Positions 8,588-17,243 of a DNA stretch of 64,000 bases are shown piece after piece. The position numbers and the translations under genes were made by a program. Source of the DNA: Opitutia bacterium UBA4506 (GTDB lineage: Bacteria; Verrucomicrobiota; Verrucomicrobiia; Opitutales; Puniceicoccaceae); the NCBI GenBank assembly GCA_002388665.1, contig DGMY01000092.1, forward strand, positions 6,189 through 70,188. The letters run 5' to 3'. The notes below the pieces were generated by a model. It saw nothing but the letters and a program-made list of their open reading frames with translations. It searched no databases and had not been told where the DNA came from. Position 1 is the first letter of the stretch, and every line of letters begins with the position of its first letter.

Positions 8588-9901
8588 ATGACAAAAATTC
8601 TCCTCATTGGGTCCGGTGCGAGAGAGCACGCCATCTTCAAAGCGCTCCTACGCTCGAACGAAAGCCCTGAAATTCAAGTATTCGGTAGCACGGTAAACCC
8701 CGGCCTATCCGGTCAAGCTGCCGCGTACACCAGCGGGCCGATGACGGATCCCGAAGCAGTGGTCCAGTTTGCGAAGAAATCAGCTTCGGACCTCGCGATT
8801 GTCGGCCCCGAAGCCCCATTGGACGCCGGAGTCGCCGACGCTCTCGTGGAGGCAGGCATCCCGACCGCCGGCCCTCTCAAAGCGCTCGCACAGATCGAGT
8901 CCAGCAAGGGATTTGCCCGCGATCTCTTACAGGAATACGGAATCCCCGGCTCCCCCGCCTATCGCCGCTTTACTTCCCTACAGGGAGTCGATGGATTTCT
9001 CGCAGAGCTAAACGGTCATTTCGTCGTAAAGGCGGACGGCCTGATGGGTGGAAAAGGCGTGAAGGTCTCCGGAGAACATCTCTCCAGCGAGAAAGAAGCC
9101 CTGTCCTGGTGCCGCGAGATCGTCGATTCGGGATCCGAGTTCGTCATCGAGGAGAAGTGCGTGGGCCCGGAATTCTCGCTCTTCACTTTCAGTGACGGAA
9201 AATCGGTTGTCCACTCCCCACTGGTGCAGGACCACAAACGCGCCTACGTCGGGGACACTGGCCCCAACACCGGAGGAATGGGAAGCTACTCAATGCCCGA
9301 CCACCGGATGCCGTTCACCGATGAGTCGGACTACCGTGCAGCCGCCGAGATGAACGAAAAGACTCTCGAGGCTCTGGCGTCGAAAACCGGCTCTCCCTAT
9401 CGTGGAATTCTCTACGGTGGCTTCATGGCAACCGCAGATGGAATCCGATTGATTGAGTACAACGCTCGTTTCGGCGACCCCGAGTGCATGAACCTCCTCA
9501 CACTGTTTGAGGGCAATTTTCTCGCCGCGGTCCGTGGGATGGCCACCGGCACTCTTGATCCGTCCAGCATCTCGTTTCGCAAAGAGGCCAGTGTTTGCAA
9601 ATACCTCGTTCCCGAAGGCTATCCCGACAGCCCGAAAAAACTCTTCCCCATCGATCTGAGTGCGGTCGCCGATTGCCGTGATCTTTACCTGGGATCCGTG
9701 GATGAGAGGGACGGACAACTGTTAGCAGCCGGTTCGAGAACCCTCGCCTTCGTCGGAACCGGGCCCACCCTGGCCGAAGCTGAAGCGGCAGCCGAAGCCC
9801 TCGCGGTAAAGGTACCGGGTCCACTCTTCCACCGACCCGATATTGGCACCTCTGAACTGGTGCAGAAACGAATTGATTTGATCAAGAGTCTACGGGGATG
9901 A
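8588..9901 (+). CDS. purD: Phosphoribosylamine-glycine ligase (GAR synthetase)
   Basis: Cytoplasmic ATP-grasp enzyme joining glycine to phosphoribosylamine in step 2 of de novo purine synthesis. Of 437 aa, it begins TKILLIGSGAREHAI, the PurD N-domain signature. It continues with VGPEAPLDAGVADAL, the ATP-grasp lid VVKADGLMGGKGV, QDHKRAYVGDTGPNTGGMG, and the metal/active-site YNARFGDPECM. The frame is open further upstream, but homology starts at this ATG; ATG at 8576 is the nearest alternative. The stop overlaps the next start in an ATGA, so purD and purN are translationally coupled. No deviation from the family is apparent. Confidence 0.96.
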   Translation: MTKILLIGSGAREHAIFKALLRSNESPEIQVFGSTVNPGLSGQAAAYTSGPMTDPEAVVQFAKKSASDLAIVGPEAPLDAGVADALVEAGIPTAGPLKALAQIESSKGFARDLLQEYGIPGSPAYRRFTSLQGVDGFLAELNGHFVVKADGLMGGKGVKVSGEHLSSEKEALSWCREIVDSGSEFVIEEKCVGPEFSLFTFSDGKSVVHSPLVQDHKRAYVGDTGPNTGGMGSYSMPDHRMPFTDESDYRAAAEMNEKTLEALASKTGSPYRGILYGGFMATADGIRLIEYNARFGDPECMNLLTLFEGNFLAAVRGMATGTLDPSSISFRKEASVCKYLVPEGYPDSPKKLFPIDLSAVADCRDLYLGSVDERDGQLLAAGSRTLAFVGTGPTLAEAEAAAEALAVKVPGPLFHRPDIGTSELVQKRIDLIKSLRG

Positions 9902-10497
9902 GCCACGGCGACAAAGTATCCGTCGGTATTCTCGGCTCGACCCGTGGAAGCGCCCTCCGGCCCATCGTCCAAGAGTGGCACAACAACACTCTCGGGGTCG
10001 ACTTGTCCGTCGTGGTATCCAACCGAAAGTCAGCCGGAATCCTCGAATTTGCCCAAGAAGAGAAGATTCCCGCGGTCCACGTAACCGCAAAAGATCGTGA
10101 TCGCATCGAGTTCGACCGTGCGGTTAGCGCCGTCCTTCACGAGCATGGTGTCCAGCTCGTCCTCATGATCGGATACATGCGGATTGTTTCGCCCCCTTTT
10201 GTAGAGGAGTGGAGGGGCCGCTTGCTCAACATCCACCCTTCTCTTTTGCCTCGCCACGGCGGGCTCATGGATCTGGATGTTCATCGATCTGTCCTCGCGG
10301 CCAATGACACCGAGACCGGTTGCACTCTTCATCTTGCAGAGGAAGAGGTAGACGCGGGGAAGATCGTTCTCCAAAAGCGATGCCCCGTCCTCCCGAGCGA
10401 CACCCCGGAGACCCTTAAGGACAAGGTTCAGAAACTCGAAGGTGATTCCTTTCTCGAACTGTTAAGAAACCCTCGCAACTTTCTGAATCTCGACTGA
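9898..10497 (+). CDS. purN: Phosphoribosylglycinamide formyltransferase
   Basis: Folate-dependent enzyme of 199 aa that formylates GAR, the step after PurD. Visible motifs are VGILGSTRGSALRPI at the phosphate-binding loop, LVLMIGYMRIVSPPFVEEW, and the catalytic NIHPSLLPRHGG (Asn, His). The metal-near Asp of the family lies in the TGCTLHLAEEEVDAG block, as expected. The ATGA overlap with purD shows an operon. Normal PurN proteins carry GxGSNLQA near the start; here the loop is GSTRGSALR, a slightly divergent version. It is convergent with the pseudouridine synthase gene, 16 bases away. Confidence 0.94.
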   Translation: MSHGDKVSVGILGSTRGSALRPIVQEWHNNTLGVDLSVVVSNRKSAGILEFAQEEKIPAVHVTAKDRDRIEFDRAVSAVLHEHGVQLVLMIGYMRIVSPPFVEEWRGRLLNIHPSLLPRHGGLMDLDVHRSVLAANDTETGCTLHLAEEEVDAGKIVLQKRCPVLPSDTPETLKDKVQKLEGDSFLELLRNPRNFLNLD

Positions 10498-10513
10498 CCA
10501 GAGGAGAAGTGGG

Positions 10514-11290
10514 CTACACCTCGGTGATGCTCTTGAGGTCCTCCGGTAACGGGGCCAGCAACGGTGGCAGATCCAGGTTGTTCTCCATTGACCACTCCCC
10601 GCAGTGCAAGGCCTGGCGATGGAATGGAAGGCATTGAGCGAGGCGGTCGGTCCACCCTTCCCGGCAAAACTCCAAGTATAGAGTTTCATCCGTGCCGTAG
10701 AGTTTGTCCCCCACCAGAGGCAACCCAATGAACTGGGCATGCACACGGATCTGGTGTTTGCGCCCTCCATCCGTAGTCACCCGGCACAACGTTCGCGCTC
10801 CCAGGTCCCGAACCGGTTCGAAGTGGGTTCTGATCTTGGGGTCCCGCTCCGTCGGGTGGGCGCACATTTTCACGCGGACCTCGCTTGTCTTGTCAGGAAT
10901 GATCCGCGCTTCCACCGTTCGTGGAGAGTCGAGAACTCCTTCCAATACCGCATGATAGCTTTTCGATACAATCCGGGCTTCCACTCCCATCTGCAAAGTA
11001 CGGGCCGCGCCTCGGTCCTTTGCAAAAATAACGATTCCGCTGGTTTCCCGATCCAATCGACTTACGAGATGCATTCGCTCGAGGTCCAAATATCGCTTCG
11101 CTGCTCCCACTAAACTAGAGCCTGGCCCCTTTTTAGACGGATGACAGACCAGCCAGCCCGGCTTATCCACTGCGAGAACTCGCTCGTTCTCGAACAGGAT
11201 GGAATCGACAAACTCTTCCGCAGAAATCTCGGGAGCGTCGGCCTGAATTGCCCGCGGATCGGGAAGAGGTCTCTCAGGGGTATCAGGCAT
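10514..11290 (-). CDS. RluA-family RNA pseudouridine synthase
   Basis: Isomerises specific uridines to pseudouridine in rRNA or tRNA. The protein is 258 aa and shows the RluA catalytic motif HLVSRLDRETSGIVIFAKD (catalytic Asp in RLDR). It also has the strand VLAVDKPGWLVCHPS and the C-terminal HQIRVHAQFIGLPLVGDKLY. There is no S4 domain before the catalytic core, so it resembles RluA/RluC-like short forms. The ATG at 11290 gives a sensible N-terminus (MPDTPERPLPDPR); ATG at 11341 would overlap the divergent gene's first bases. Divergent from the 709-aa unknown gene, with which it shares a short promoter region. The exact target nucleotide cannot be told. Confidence 0.9.
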   Translation of the reverse strand: MPDTPERPLPDPRAIQADAPEISAEEFVDSILFENERVLAVDKPGWLVCHPSKKGPGSSLVGAAKRYLDLERMHLVSRLDRETSGIVIFAKDRGAARTLQMGVEARIVSKSYHAVLEGVLDSPRTVEARIIPDKTSEVRVKMCAHPTERDPKIRTHFEPVRDLGARTLCRVTTDGGRKHQIRVHAQFIGLPLVGDKLYGTDETLYLEFCREGWTDRLAQCLPFHRQALHCGEWSMENNLDLPPLLAPLPEDLKSITEV

Positions 11291-11353
11291 AATTCGAACG
11301 TTTGCGGTTTTTGGATTTGGTAATCGGCGGGGAACTTGCATGATCTCGGATCG

Positions 11354-13483
11354 ATGGACAACTCGAATGATACCAGCAACTCGCATTTTTGGAGATTCCG
11401 GAAAGTCGGGAAAACGTTTCAGGTCCAACTCGAGAGCCCCGAGGACCTCAAACACCTGAGAAGTCTCGACCCCAAACTGTGGGTCGCACTGAGTTGCCCC
11501 GTCGACGGCTTGGAGGTCGACCGGCAAACGCTTACCCTCATCGACAACAACCTGGATGGCAGAGTACGCATCGAGGAAATTCTCGCGGCAATTGACTGGA
11601 CTCTCCATCGCCTGTCCGACCCAGCTTCACTCTTTGAGGGCGGGGACCTACCTCTCGCGGCGATCCAATCCGGAAACCCCGAAGGGAAGGCCATCCTCAC
11701 GTCGGCTCAGCAGATTCTCGACAATATCAATCGCAGCGATTCGTCGACGATCTCGGTCGCCAAAGCAGCCGATATGCGGGCCATTTTCGGCAGCTCCAAA
11801 TTCAATGGAGACGGAATCATCGCCCGGGATGCGCTGGAAGGCGACGATCTCCTTCAAGCCTTTGATGACATCGTAAAGGTCAAGGGCACCGTCGAGGACC
11901 GCAGTGGCCGACCGGGGATCGATTCGGCTCGAGTCAATGAGTTCATGAACGAGCTGCGCAGCTACGAAAAGTGGTGGGCACAGGGAGAGAGAGATTCAGC
12001 CGAGGGCGATGAGGTCTTCCCTCTTGGCGCGGACACGCCCAAAGCCTTTCAAGCCCTGATCGCGGTTGAGAAGAAGATCGACGACTATTTCGCCCGATGC
12101 CGCCTTGCGGCCTTCGATGGCCGTGCCGAAGGTGCCCTCAATCGTGAGGCAGCCCTCTTTGACTCCGTCGCCAAGGAGGATTTCTCGGTCTCGCGGGAAG
12201 AGGTTGCCGGTCTACCGTTGGCCCGGGTCGCCCCGGGCAAGCCTCTTCCGATAAGCCAGGAGGTAAATCCCGAATGGGCAGCTCGAATCGAGAACTTTCG
12301 GAAGACTGTTCTCATCCCCCTTTCCGTTGGGAATGGCGAAGAGCTGATCTGGGACGACTGGCTGGCCGTCCGTGATGAATTTGTCCAATTTCGCAAGTGG
12401 CACAATGCAAAGCCGGTCTCTGGGGTCGAGCAGTTGGGAGTCGAACGGATTCGCGCGATTCTCCAATCCGACCAAGAAGAGCGTTTGCGAATGATCATTG
12501 AAGATGAGACGAAACTCGCGGATCGCATGAAAGCTGTTCACGAGGTCGAGCGTTTGGCACGAATGCATCGGGACCTCATCCGCATTCTTCGCAATTACGT
12601 AAATTTCGAAGACTTTTACGAGGAGCAGCAAGAGGCCATTTTTCAAGCGGGGACGCTCTACCTGGACGGCCGCGAATTCCGACTTTGTCTCAAGATCACC
12701 GATCCGGCCAAACACAGCGTTCTCGGCAGTCTGTCGCGCACTTACCTCGCGTACTGTGAATGCAAACGAAAGGATGTCCCCCAACCTTTCTTCGTCGCCG
12801 CTGTCGTCACTGCGGGAGATTCCGCAAACCTTCTGGTCGGCCGCAATGGAGTGTTCCGCGACCGATCCGGCCGACTGTGGGACTCAACCATTGTTCGAAT
12901 TGTCGAAAACCCAATCAGTATCCGCGAAGCCTTCTTCATGCCGTACGTCCGCATCGGTCGTTTCATCGGCGATCAGGTTGAAAAGTGGGCAAGCTCCAGA
13001 GATGCCGCGATGCAGAAAAAACTGGAGTCGGGTGTCAGTACTGTCGCGGCCAAACCACAGAAGGACGCCTTCGGCCCGATTGGGGGGATGGCCGCTCTCC
13101 TGGCCGCGGGGGGGATTGCTCTCGGCGCTATAGGTGCAGGATTGGCTTCGCTTTTTGCCACGCTTGGAGGATTGAAATACTGGGAGATCCCATTGGTCTT
13201 CATCGGGCTGATCCTCCTCATCTCGCTCCCCTCTATGTTCATCGCCTGGATGCGGTTACGACGGCGTACCCTCGCTCCCCTTCTCGATGCAGCGGGCTGG
13301 GCCGTCAATGGCCGAACGGCTATCAACTTCAAGCTCGGGAGCCTCCTCACCCGAAGGGCGGAACTCCCCCCCGGGGCCAGGATTGAGATTGTCGGCGGGG
13401 CCGCTGCCCGCACTTGGCTCTGGGTCCTTCTCGGTTTCACCGTCGTCATCTCTTGCATCGGGTGGGGATTGATACTCTTTTGA
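11354..13483 (+). CDS. Unknown 709-aa protein with C-terminal membrane helices and an EF-hand-like loop
   Basis: Not a family I recognise. After a short polar start the protein has an EF-hand-like loop near residues 60-75 (IDNNLDGRVRIEEIL, with Asp/Asn/Asp/Gly/Glu at calcium-ligand spacing). A long, mostly soluble alpha/beta region rich in charged residues follows. Near the C-terminus come Gly/Ala-rich helices (MAALLAAGGIALGAIGAGLA), then EIPLVFIGLILLISLPSMFI, a basic loop and a final helix WLWVLLGFTVVISCIGWGLI ending at the stop. This suggests a large cytoplasmic domain anchored by three or four helices at its C-terminus. The start is the ATG at 11354; a TTG at 11336 is in frame. It stands alone, divergent from the pseudouridine synthase. 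Confidence 0.8.
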   Translation: MDNSNDTSNSHFWRFRKVGKTFQVQLESPEDLKHLRSLDPKLWVALSCPVDGLEVDRQTLTLIDNNLDGRVRIEEILAAIDWTLHRLSDPASLFEGGDLPLAAIQSGNPEGKAILTSAQQILDNINRSDSSTISVAKAADMRAIFGSSKFNGDGIIARDALEGDDLLQAFDDIVKVKGTVEDRSGRPGIDSARVNEFMNELRSYEKWWAQGERDSAEGDEVFPLGADTPKAFQALIAVEKKIDDYFARCRLAAFDGRAEGALNREAALFDSVAKEDFSVSREEVAGLPLARVAPGKPLPISQEVNPEWAARIENFRKTVLIPLSVGNGEELIWDDWLAVRDEFVQFRKWHNAKPVSGVEQLGVERIRAILQSDQEERLRMIIEDETKLADRMKAVHEVERLARMHRDLIRILRNYVNFEDFYEEQQEAIFQAGTLYLDGREFRLCLKITDPAKHSVLGSLSRTYLAYCECKRKDVPQPFFVAAVVTAGDSANLLVGRNGVFRDRSGRLWDSTIVRIVENPISIREAFFMPYVRIGRFIGDQVEKWASSRDAAMQKKLESGVSTVAAKPQKDAFGPIGGMAALLAAGGIALGAIGAGLASLFATLGGLKYWEIPLVFIGLILLISLPSMFIAWMRLRRRTLAPLLDAAGWAVNGRTAINFKLGSLLTRRAELPPGARIEIVGGAAARTWLWVLLGFTVVISCIGWGLILF

Positions 13484-13596
13484 CCCCCGTCCCCCCGTCT
13501 TTCCCCCCGCCGCACCGGGATTCCGGCAGGGAATACGGAAACACCTCACTTTTGTTTTGCGAAGCATCCCTCACGCTCTCAATTTAGTTTCTCAAC

Positions 13597-14523
13597 ATGG
13601 CAACAAACGGGATGGATACGATGGGCAGTCAGCTCGAAGAGGCACGCACGAGAAAAGGTGTCACTCTTCGAGAGGCTTCGGAGGCGACAAAAATCCGGAT
13701 GGAATACCTGTCCCAATTTGAAGGAGATGACTTTGAAATTCCCCTTCCGCCCATCTATCAGCGCGGTTTTATTAAGATCTACGCGCGCTATCTCGGCGAA
13801 GATCCCGACAAGTATCTGAGCGAAATTCAAGCCAGACTTCACCGGAAACAGGCAATTCAGACAAAACACGATGTCCGTGCATCCCTGGGGCACATGGATG
13901 TCGCTAGTCGGCGCGGTGGTAAATCACCCAAGAAAGACCAGGGCGAGGCACCCGCAGGTGGTGCGGTCATCGATGATGGTCCCGCTGAAGAGAAAAAGAA
14001 ATGGAAGGTACCTCAGATCAAACTTCCGAATCTTCGCTCGAATCCCGATGATGCCGAGCCCGAGTTCGACGATTTCGAAGAATCCGGCGAACCATTAGAC
14101 CGGACGTTCTATCTGAAGGTTGCCGCAATTGTCGGCTCGGTGACCATTGCCGTAGTACTCCTATTTGCTCTGGTTAAATTGATTTTCTCCGGCGGCTCCG
14201 ACAGTGAAACTACCCCGATCAATCCAGATCTGGCAGGGGGCTCCTCTCCGGCCTCGATCGTTCAGGATGGCGGTCCCGTAGCAGCGCCGAGCGGTGACCT
14301 GAGAATCCGCGCCACCGGCGGTCCTACCTGGGTACAGATTAAAGACGATTCTACTGGTAGCGTCATCGATTTGTTCTCACTGCAGCCCGGCGAAAGCCGT
14401 ACGGTCAGCGCCGACGGTAAGGTCTGGGTTCAATTCACCATGGGAGAGAACCTGGAAGTAGAACGAGGCGGCGAGACTTTTGCCCCGACAAAATCTGGCG
14501 CCGGAAAGATCCCGATCAATTAA
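13597..14523 (+). CDS. rodZ: RodZ-like membrane protein with N-terminal helix-turn-helix
   Basis: Probable cell-shape protein linking MreB filaments to the membrane. Of 308 aa; residues 10-75 form the HTH_25 domain (LEEARTRKGVTLREASEATK, then YLSQFEGDDFEIPLPPIYQR and GFIKIYARYLGEDP), which is characteristic of RodZ. A charged linker leads to one membrane helix (FYLKVAAIVGSVTIAVVLLF). The periplasmic C-terminus is a beta-rich DUF4115-like domain (LRIRATGGPTWVQIKDDSTG). RodZ proteins have this order of parts. Closely followed by the coiled-coil gene, 19 bases away. The family assignment is good; function as in E. coli is inferred. Confidence 0.85.
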   Translation: MATNGMDTMGSQLEEARTRKGVTLREASEATKIRMEYLSQFEGDDFEIPLPPIYQRGFIKIYARYLGEDPDKYLSEIQARLHRKQAIQTKHDVRASLGHMDVASRRGGKSPKKDQGEAPAGGAVIDDGPAEEKKKWKVPQIKLPNLRSNPDDAEPEFDDFEESGEPLDRTFYLKVAAIVGSVTIAVVLLFALVKLIFSGGSDSETTPINPDLAGGSSPASIVQDGGPVAAPSGDLRIRATGGPTWVQIKDDSTGSVIDLFSLQPGESRTVSADGKVWVQFTMGENLEVERGGETFAPTKSGAGKIPIN

Positions 14524-14542
14524 TTCACCCCCCCCCTTCTCA

Positions 14543-14893
14543 ATGGACGACGAAGTCAAAGAGCTACAAGAAAACCTGAAGAAAAAGGAATCACAACAGG
14601 AGCTTTTTGAGAAGAAGGTGTTCCTAATCGGCGAACTCCACACCCGCCGCGCCCTTCTTGCCAATCGGCTCGGCAGGATCAAAAGCGAATCAATGATGCG
14701 CTATGACGATATCGAGCACGTGGCCCGCAAAAAAGCTCTGGCACTGAGTGAAGAAATGGCGGGAATCTCAAAGTCCATCACCGACTTTCGTCCCAAGACT
14801 CTCGACGATCTCAAATCGTTCCAGGATCAAACCCACTCCCAGTTCGACGAGATGGAAACGAAGATTGTCGATGCGGAAAACGAACTGGCCTGA
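14543..14893 (+). CDS. Small coiled-coil protein, function unknown
   Basis: A 116-aa soluble, highly charged protein. Residues 1-60 look like a helical coiled coil (DDEVKELQENLKKKESQQEL), and the second half (LDDLKSFQDQTHSQFDEMET) is also helical. There is no signal peptide or membrane segment. ATG at 14543 is preferred over an in-frame TTG at 14480, which would overlap the rodZ-like gene and add a proline-rich stretch. It is 19 bases downstream of that gene, so co-transcription is likely; a role with it in morphogenesis is only a guess. No family recognised. Confidence 0.72.
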   Translation: MDDEVKELQENLKKKESQQELFEKKVFLIGELHTRRALLANRLGRIKSESMMRYDDIEHVARKKALALSEEMAGISKSITDFRPKTLDDLKSFQDQTHSQFDEMETKIVDAENELA

Positions 14894-14956
14894 GCCTTTC
14901 CCGCATCCCTCTCCCCGACTCGATCGATCGCGGATATAACTTCCGAGTCCAAACCA

Positions 14957-14990
14957 ATCAAGGAGAGCCGACGAGTCGACTCCCCTTGAT
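14957..14990. terminator. Long imperfect hairpin between convergent genes
   Basis: The arms ATCAAGG-A-GAG-C-CGAC and GTCG-A-CTC-C-CCTTGAT pair over 14 positions with two A/C mismatches around a GA tip. It lies between a plus-strand gene ending at 14893 and a minus-strand gene ending at 15061, which suits a bidirectional terminator, but neither side has a strong T-run. Confidence 0.5.
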
Positions 14991-15060
14991 CATAACCAAC
15001 CCAACTAGACTGCGAGGAGCAAAGTCCTATGCAGGATCCGATAGGCGGCGGCACCACTCT

Positions 15061-15888
15061 TTAGAAGGAGGCGCCGATCCATGCACCGAGTACGACGGCA
15101 TCGTCGATATCGCCCGTTCCGCCTGGATTCTTAATGTACTGGACTGAGGGCTGAAGGTAAAATGAAGGGATCACCTGAATGCGGTACCCTAGTTCATATA
15201 CCATCTCGAAGTTTACATCTTCCCCAACTGACTCACCGTACTTCTTGCTGAGGTCACCATAAGAGATAAAACCTACAGTGCGGTCCTCGTCACGACCTGG
15301 AATGAGTCCCCGATAGTTGAATCCGGTACTAATCTGCAATGGAGTGAGGGCCACTTCATCCTCAGCTGAATAGGTGGCGAACCCAAAGAGGGTCAACCCT
15401 TCGTAGACCTCCATATCAATGTGGATGTAGGAACGGAACAGGAAGTCTGTCGTGCCACCACCGGTGAAGTTATCGAAATCGCGAAAGCTACTGATTGCTC
15501 CTACAAATACATGAGTTGGGCGCTCCCAAAGTTCCGACCTCCAGTCGTACTGCAACAGAACCGATACCCCGTCATCGTCGCTAAAACTCCAATCAAGCCC
15601 GTGCTCGGTGTAGTCCCACTGGTCCGGACCCGTTTGGCTCACTCCGAGCTGAAATTGATGCTCTTCGGAGGGACGATAATCCAAACGACCGCCCCATACA
15701 CTGTACGGGAATGAGGTAATCGAGTTCTCCAGTAGTGTGGGCCGCATTGGACCGTTGATGGAGGTGCTGAGCGAGTAGCGATAGAGCTCGTTATTCACAA
15801 AATCGGTGTCAGACGAGACCCGCCCGAACTTCAGAGACATCTCGTCGTTGAGAGCAGTTTCAATAAAGAGCTGGTAGAGATAGGTCAC
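15061..15888 (-). pseudogene. OprB-family carbohydrate porin, N-terminally truncated
   Basis: The readable frame encodes about 275 residues of outer-membrane beta-barrel that match the C-terminal two-thirds of OprB-type porins. These include YLYQLFIETALNDEMSLKFG, DFVNNELYRYSLSTSI, YSVWGGRLDYRPSEEHQFQL, WFEL-like strands and the final strand AVVLGAWIGASF ending in Phe. Intact family members are about 400-450 aa with a signal peptide. Here the frame runs back only to a stop at about 15979, through residues with no porin or signal-peptide character, and no ATG precedes the barrel (15888 is merely a GTG). The missing front is not visible in the other minus frames just upstream. It is therefore a likely relic, though expression from a cryptic start cannot be excluded. 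Confidence 0.72.
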
Positions 15889-15987
15889 TTGGGCGCCGGC
15901 CTCTTCTGGGAGAAAACCACGGAACGATCGACAGATCCCATTCGCCAGAGGTGCCTCCCCCTTCCCTCAATCTACCACGCACACAGA

Positions 15988-16048
15988 AAGAGGTGCTGGA
16001 TTGAGCACCTCTTCATTGGCCCACGGGGCCAAAAGCCGAAATGGCTTT
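15988..16048. repeat. Cluster of three consecutive perfect hairpins
   Basis: Three adjacent inverted repeats: AAGAGGTGCT/AGCACCTCTT (10 bp, 15988-16013), TTGGCCC/GGGCCAA (7 bp with an ACG loop, 16016-16032) and AAAGCC/GGCTTT (6 bp, 16032-16048). On the minus strand the last reads AAAGCC-ATTTC-GGCTTTT, terminator-like, and would end transcripts of the 199-aa membrane-protein gene at 16143. The first arm pair on the minus strand is followed by TTT. Confidence 0.6.
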
Positions 16049-16142
16049 CGGGGTTTCTGTTTTCGGCGGTCAGGAAAGTGAGGAATCAAACAACCTCAAC
16101 CGCTCATTGAGCAAAGCGGCGTCATTCCCTTGCTAGATGGCT

Positions 16143-16742
16143 CTAGCTCTCCTTTTCGCCCCGCTCCCGGATCCTTCGTTCTGCTTCAATCAGGATCTCT
16201 TCGCAGCCCGCAAATTTGTGATCATCGAGAGTCAGGCGCTTCCGCTTCCCATCCTCCTCGTAAATGGCGTAAGCGATCCCCTTCTTCTTCCATTTCTTTC
16301 TGTCTGTGGCGATGATGGAATCAAAATCTACCCGCTTGCCGGAGGTACTAATGATGGTTTCTCCCTCGGCTCTCACCGACAGGCGATGACTGAGAACCAC
16401 CCAAATTCCAAATAAGATGGCAACGGTCATCATGACGCCACCGATAATGCGCTGTTCGGCAATGGCACTATCCGTGCGCTCTTTGGGCTCCTTGTTACTG
16501 ATGCCCTCCTCTTCCGCATATCGGGCCCATTCTCTCTGAACACTTGCACTTTCGCCATCTTCGGCTTCCCCGGATTCAACCATCCGATCCCGAATCGCGG
16601 CAAATGCTTCATAGCGATCCGCCTCCCTTGGCCACTGATAAAAACCATCCGCGAGGAACCAAGCCGCCATCCCAAATAGCATGAGAAAGAGAATTAACAT
16701 ACGTCGACGCCACTCGTGCGAAATTCGTGCGTGTACCTTCAT
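16143..16742 (-). CDS. Small two-helix membrane protein, function unknown
   Basis: A 199-aa protein with an N-terminal membrane helix (MLILFLMLFGMAAWFLADGF) and a second helix (IIGGVMMTVAILFGIWVVL) separated by about 65 acidic, helical residues. It ends in a basic cytoplasmic-type domain (DFDSIIATDRKKWKKKGIAY, then YEEDGKRKRLTLDDHKFAGC) that resembles small PH-like or YcxB-like beta folds seen in bacterial membrane proteins. This resemblance is impressionistic. The start ATG at 16742 is chosen over the TTG at 16760. Downstream lie the hairpin cluster and the porin relic; upstream a perfect 8-bp inverted repeat sits 57 bases before the start. Confidence 0.75.
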   Translation of the reverse strand: MKVHARISHEWRRRMLILFLMLFGMAAWFLADGFYQWPREADRYEAFAAIRDRMVESGEAEDGESASVQREWARYAEEEGISNKEPKERTDSAIAEQRIIGGVMMTVAILFGIWVVLSHRLSVRAEGETIISTSGKRVDFDSIIATDRKKWKKKGIAYAIYEEDGKRKRLTLDDHKFAGCEEILIEAERRIRERGEKES

Positions 16743-16798
16743 GCTGCTATCAGTAGCCAATACGAGCTTCCAATGAAACCGAAATCGTTACCGCTGTA

Positions 16799-16823
16799 GA
16801 TCATTTTTCCCAATGAAATGATC
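16799..16823. repeat. Inverted repeat GATCATTT/AAATGATC in the leader region
   Basis: Perfect 8-bp arms separated by 9 bases, 57 bases upstream of the start of the 199-aa membrane-protein gene. It could be an operator or a leader hairpin; nothing else in the sequence decides this. Confidence 0.45.
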
Positions 16824-17243
16824 GGCTCTCGACTGAGATTCCCTGAACGAAATCTGATTCTACGACGGAAATCGGCGGCGAAATCCTCCCGAATCTTAGC
16901 CGGAATACCCCCAGATAGTGGGATTACGTTTTTTCATGAAAAGTATATTATTTGAGGAATAGATCCGATCCTTCGGTTCTCTCATCTGTCTCGCTTTCAG
17001 CCAAACCCGAACGCACTCCGCCTTACATCCGCCAAAACTTTGCACTCTTTTGCCCCTCTGACTCAGCCAATCCCCGCATTCAGCTTTAGCGGAACCGTTT
17101 GACCGAATGGTTTCGGCAGCGGTTAAAGCGAGATTCAGGACACATTCTGCGGCTTGAGTCTTCAGCTGCCAATTTGCCTTCCGACTGCCTTCTACATTCT
17201 ACATTCTCCGTCCGCTTCCTTTTGCCGGACGTTTTTACACTAT
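16824..17243. other. Intergenic region upstream of the autotransporter; probable promoter zone
   Basis: About 420 bases without a credible gene. It holds a perfect 12-bp palindrome TTTTCATGAAAA (16931-16942) followed by an AT-rich segment (AAGTATATTATTTG) that could be a promoter for the autotransporter. Closer to the gene is a short tandem repeat of TTCTACA (around 17200). No transcription start can be fixed. Confidence 0.4.
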
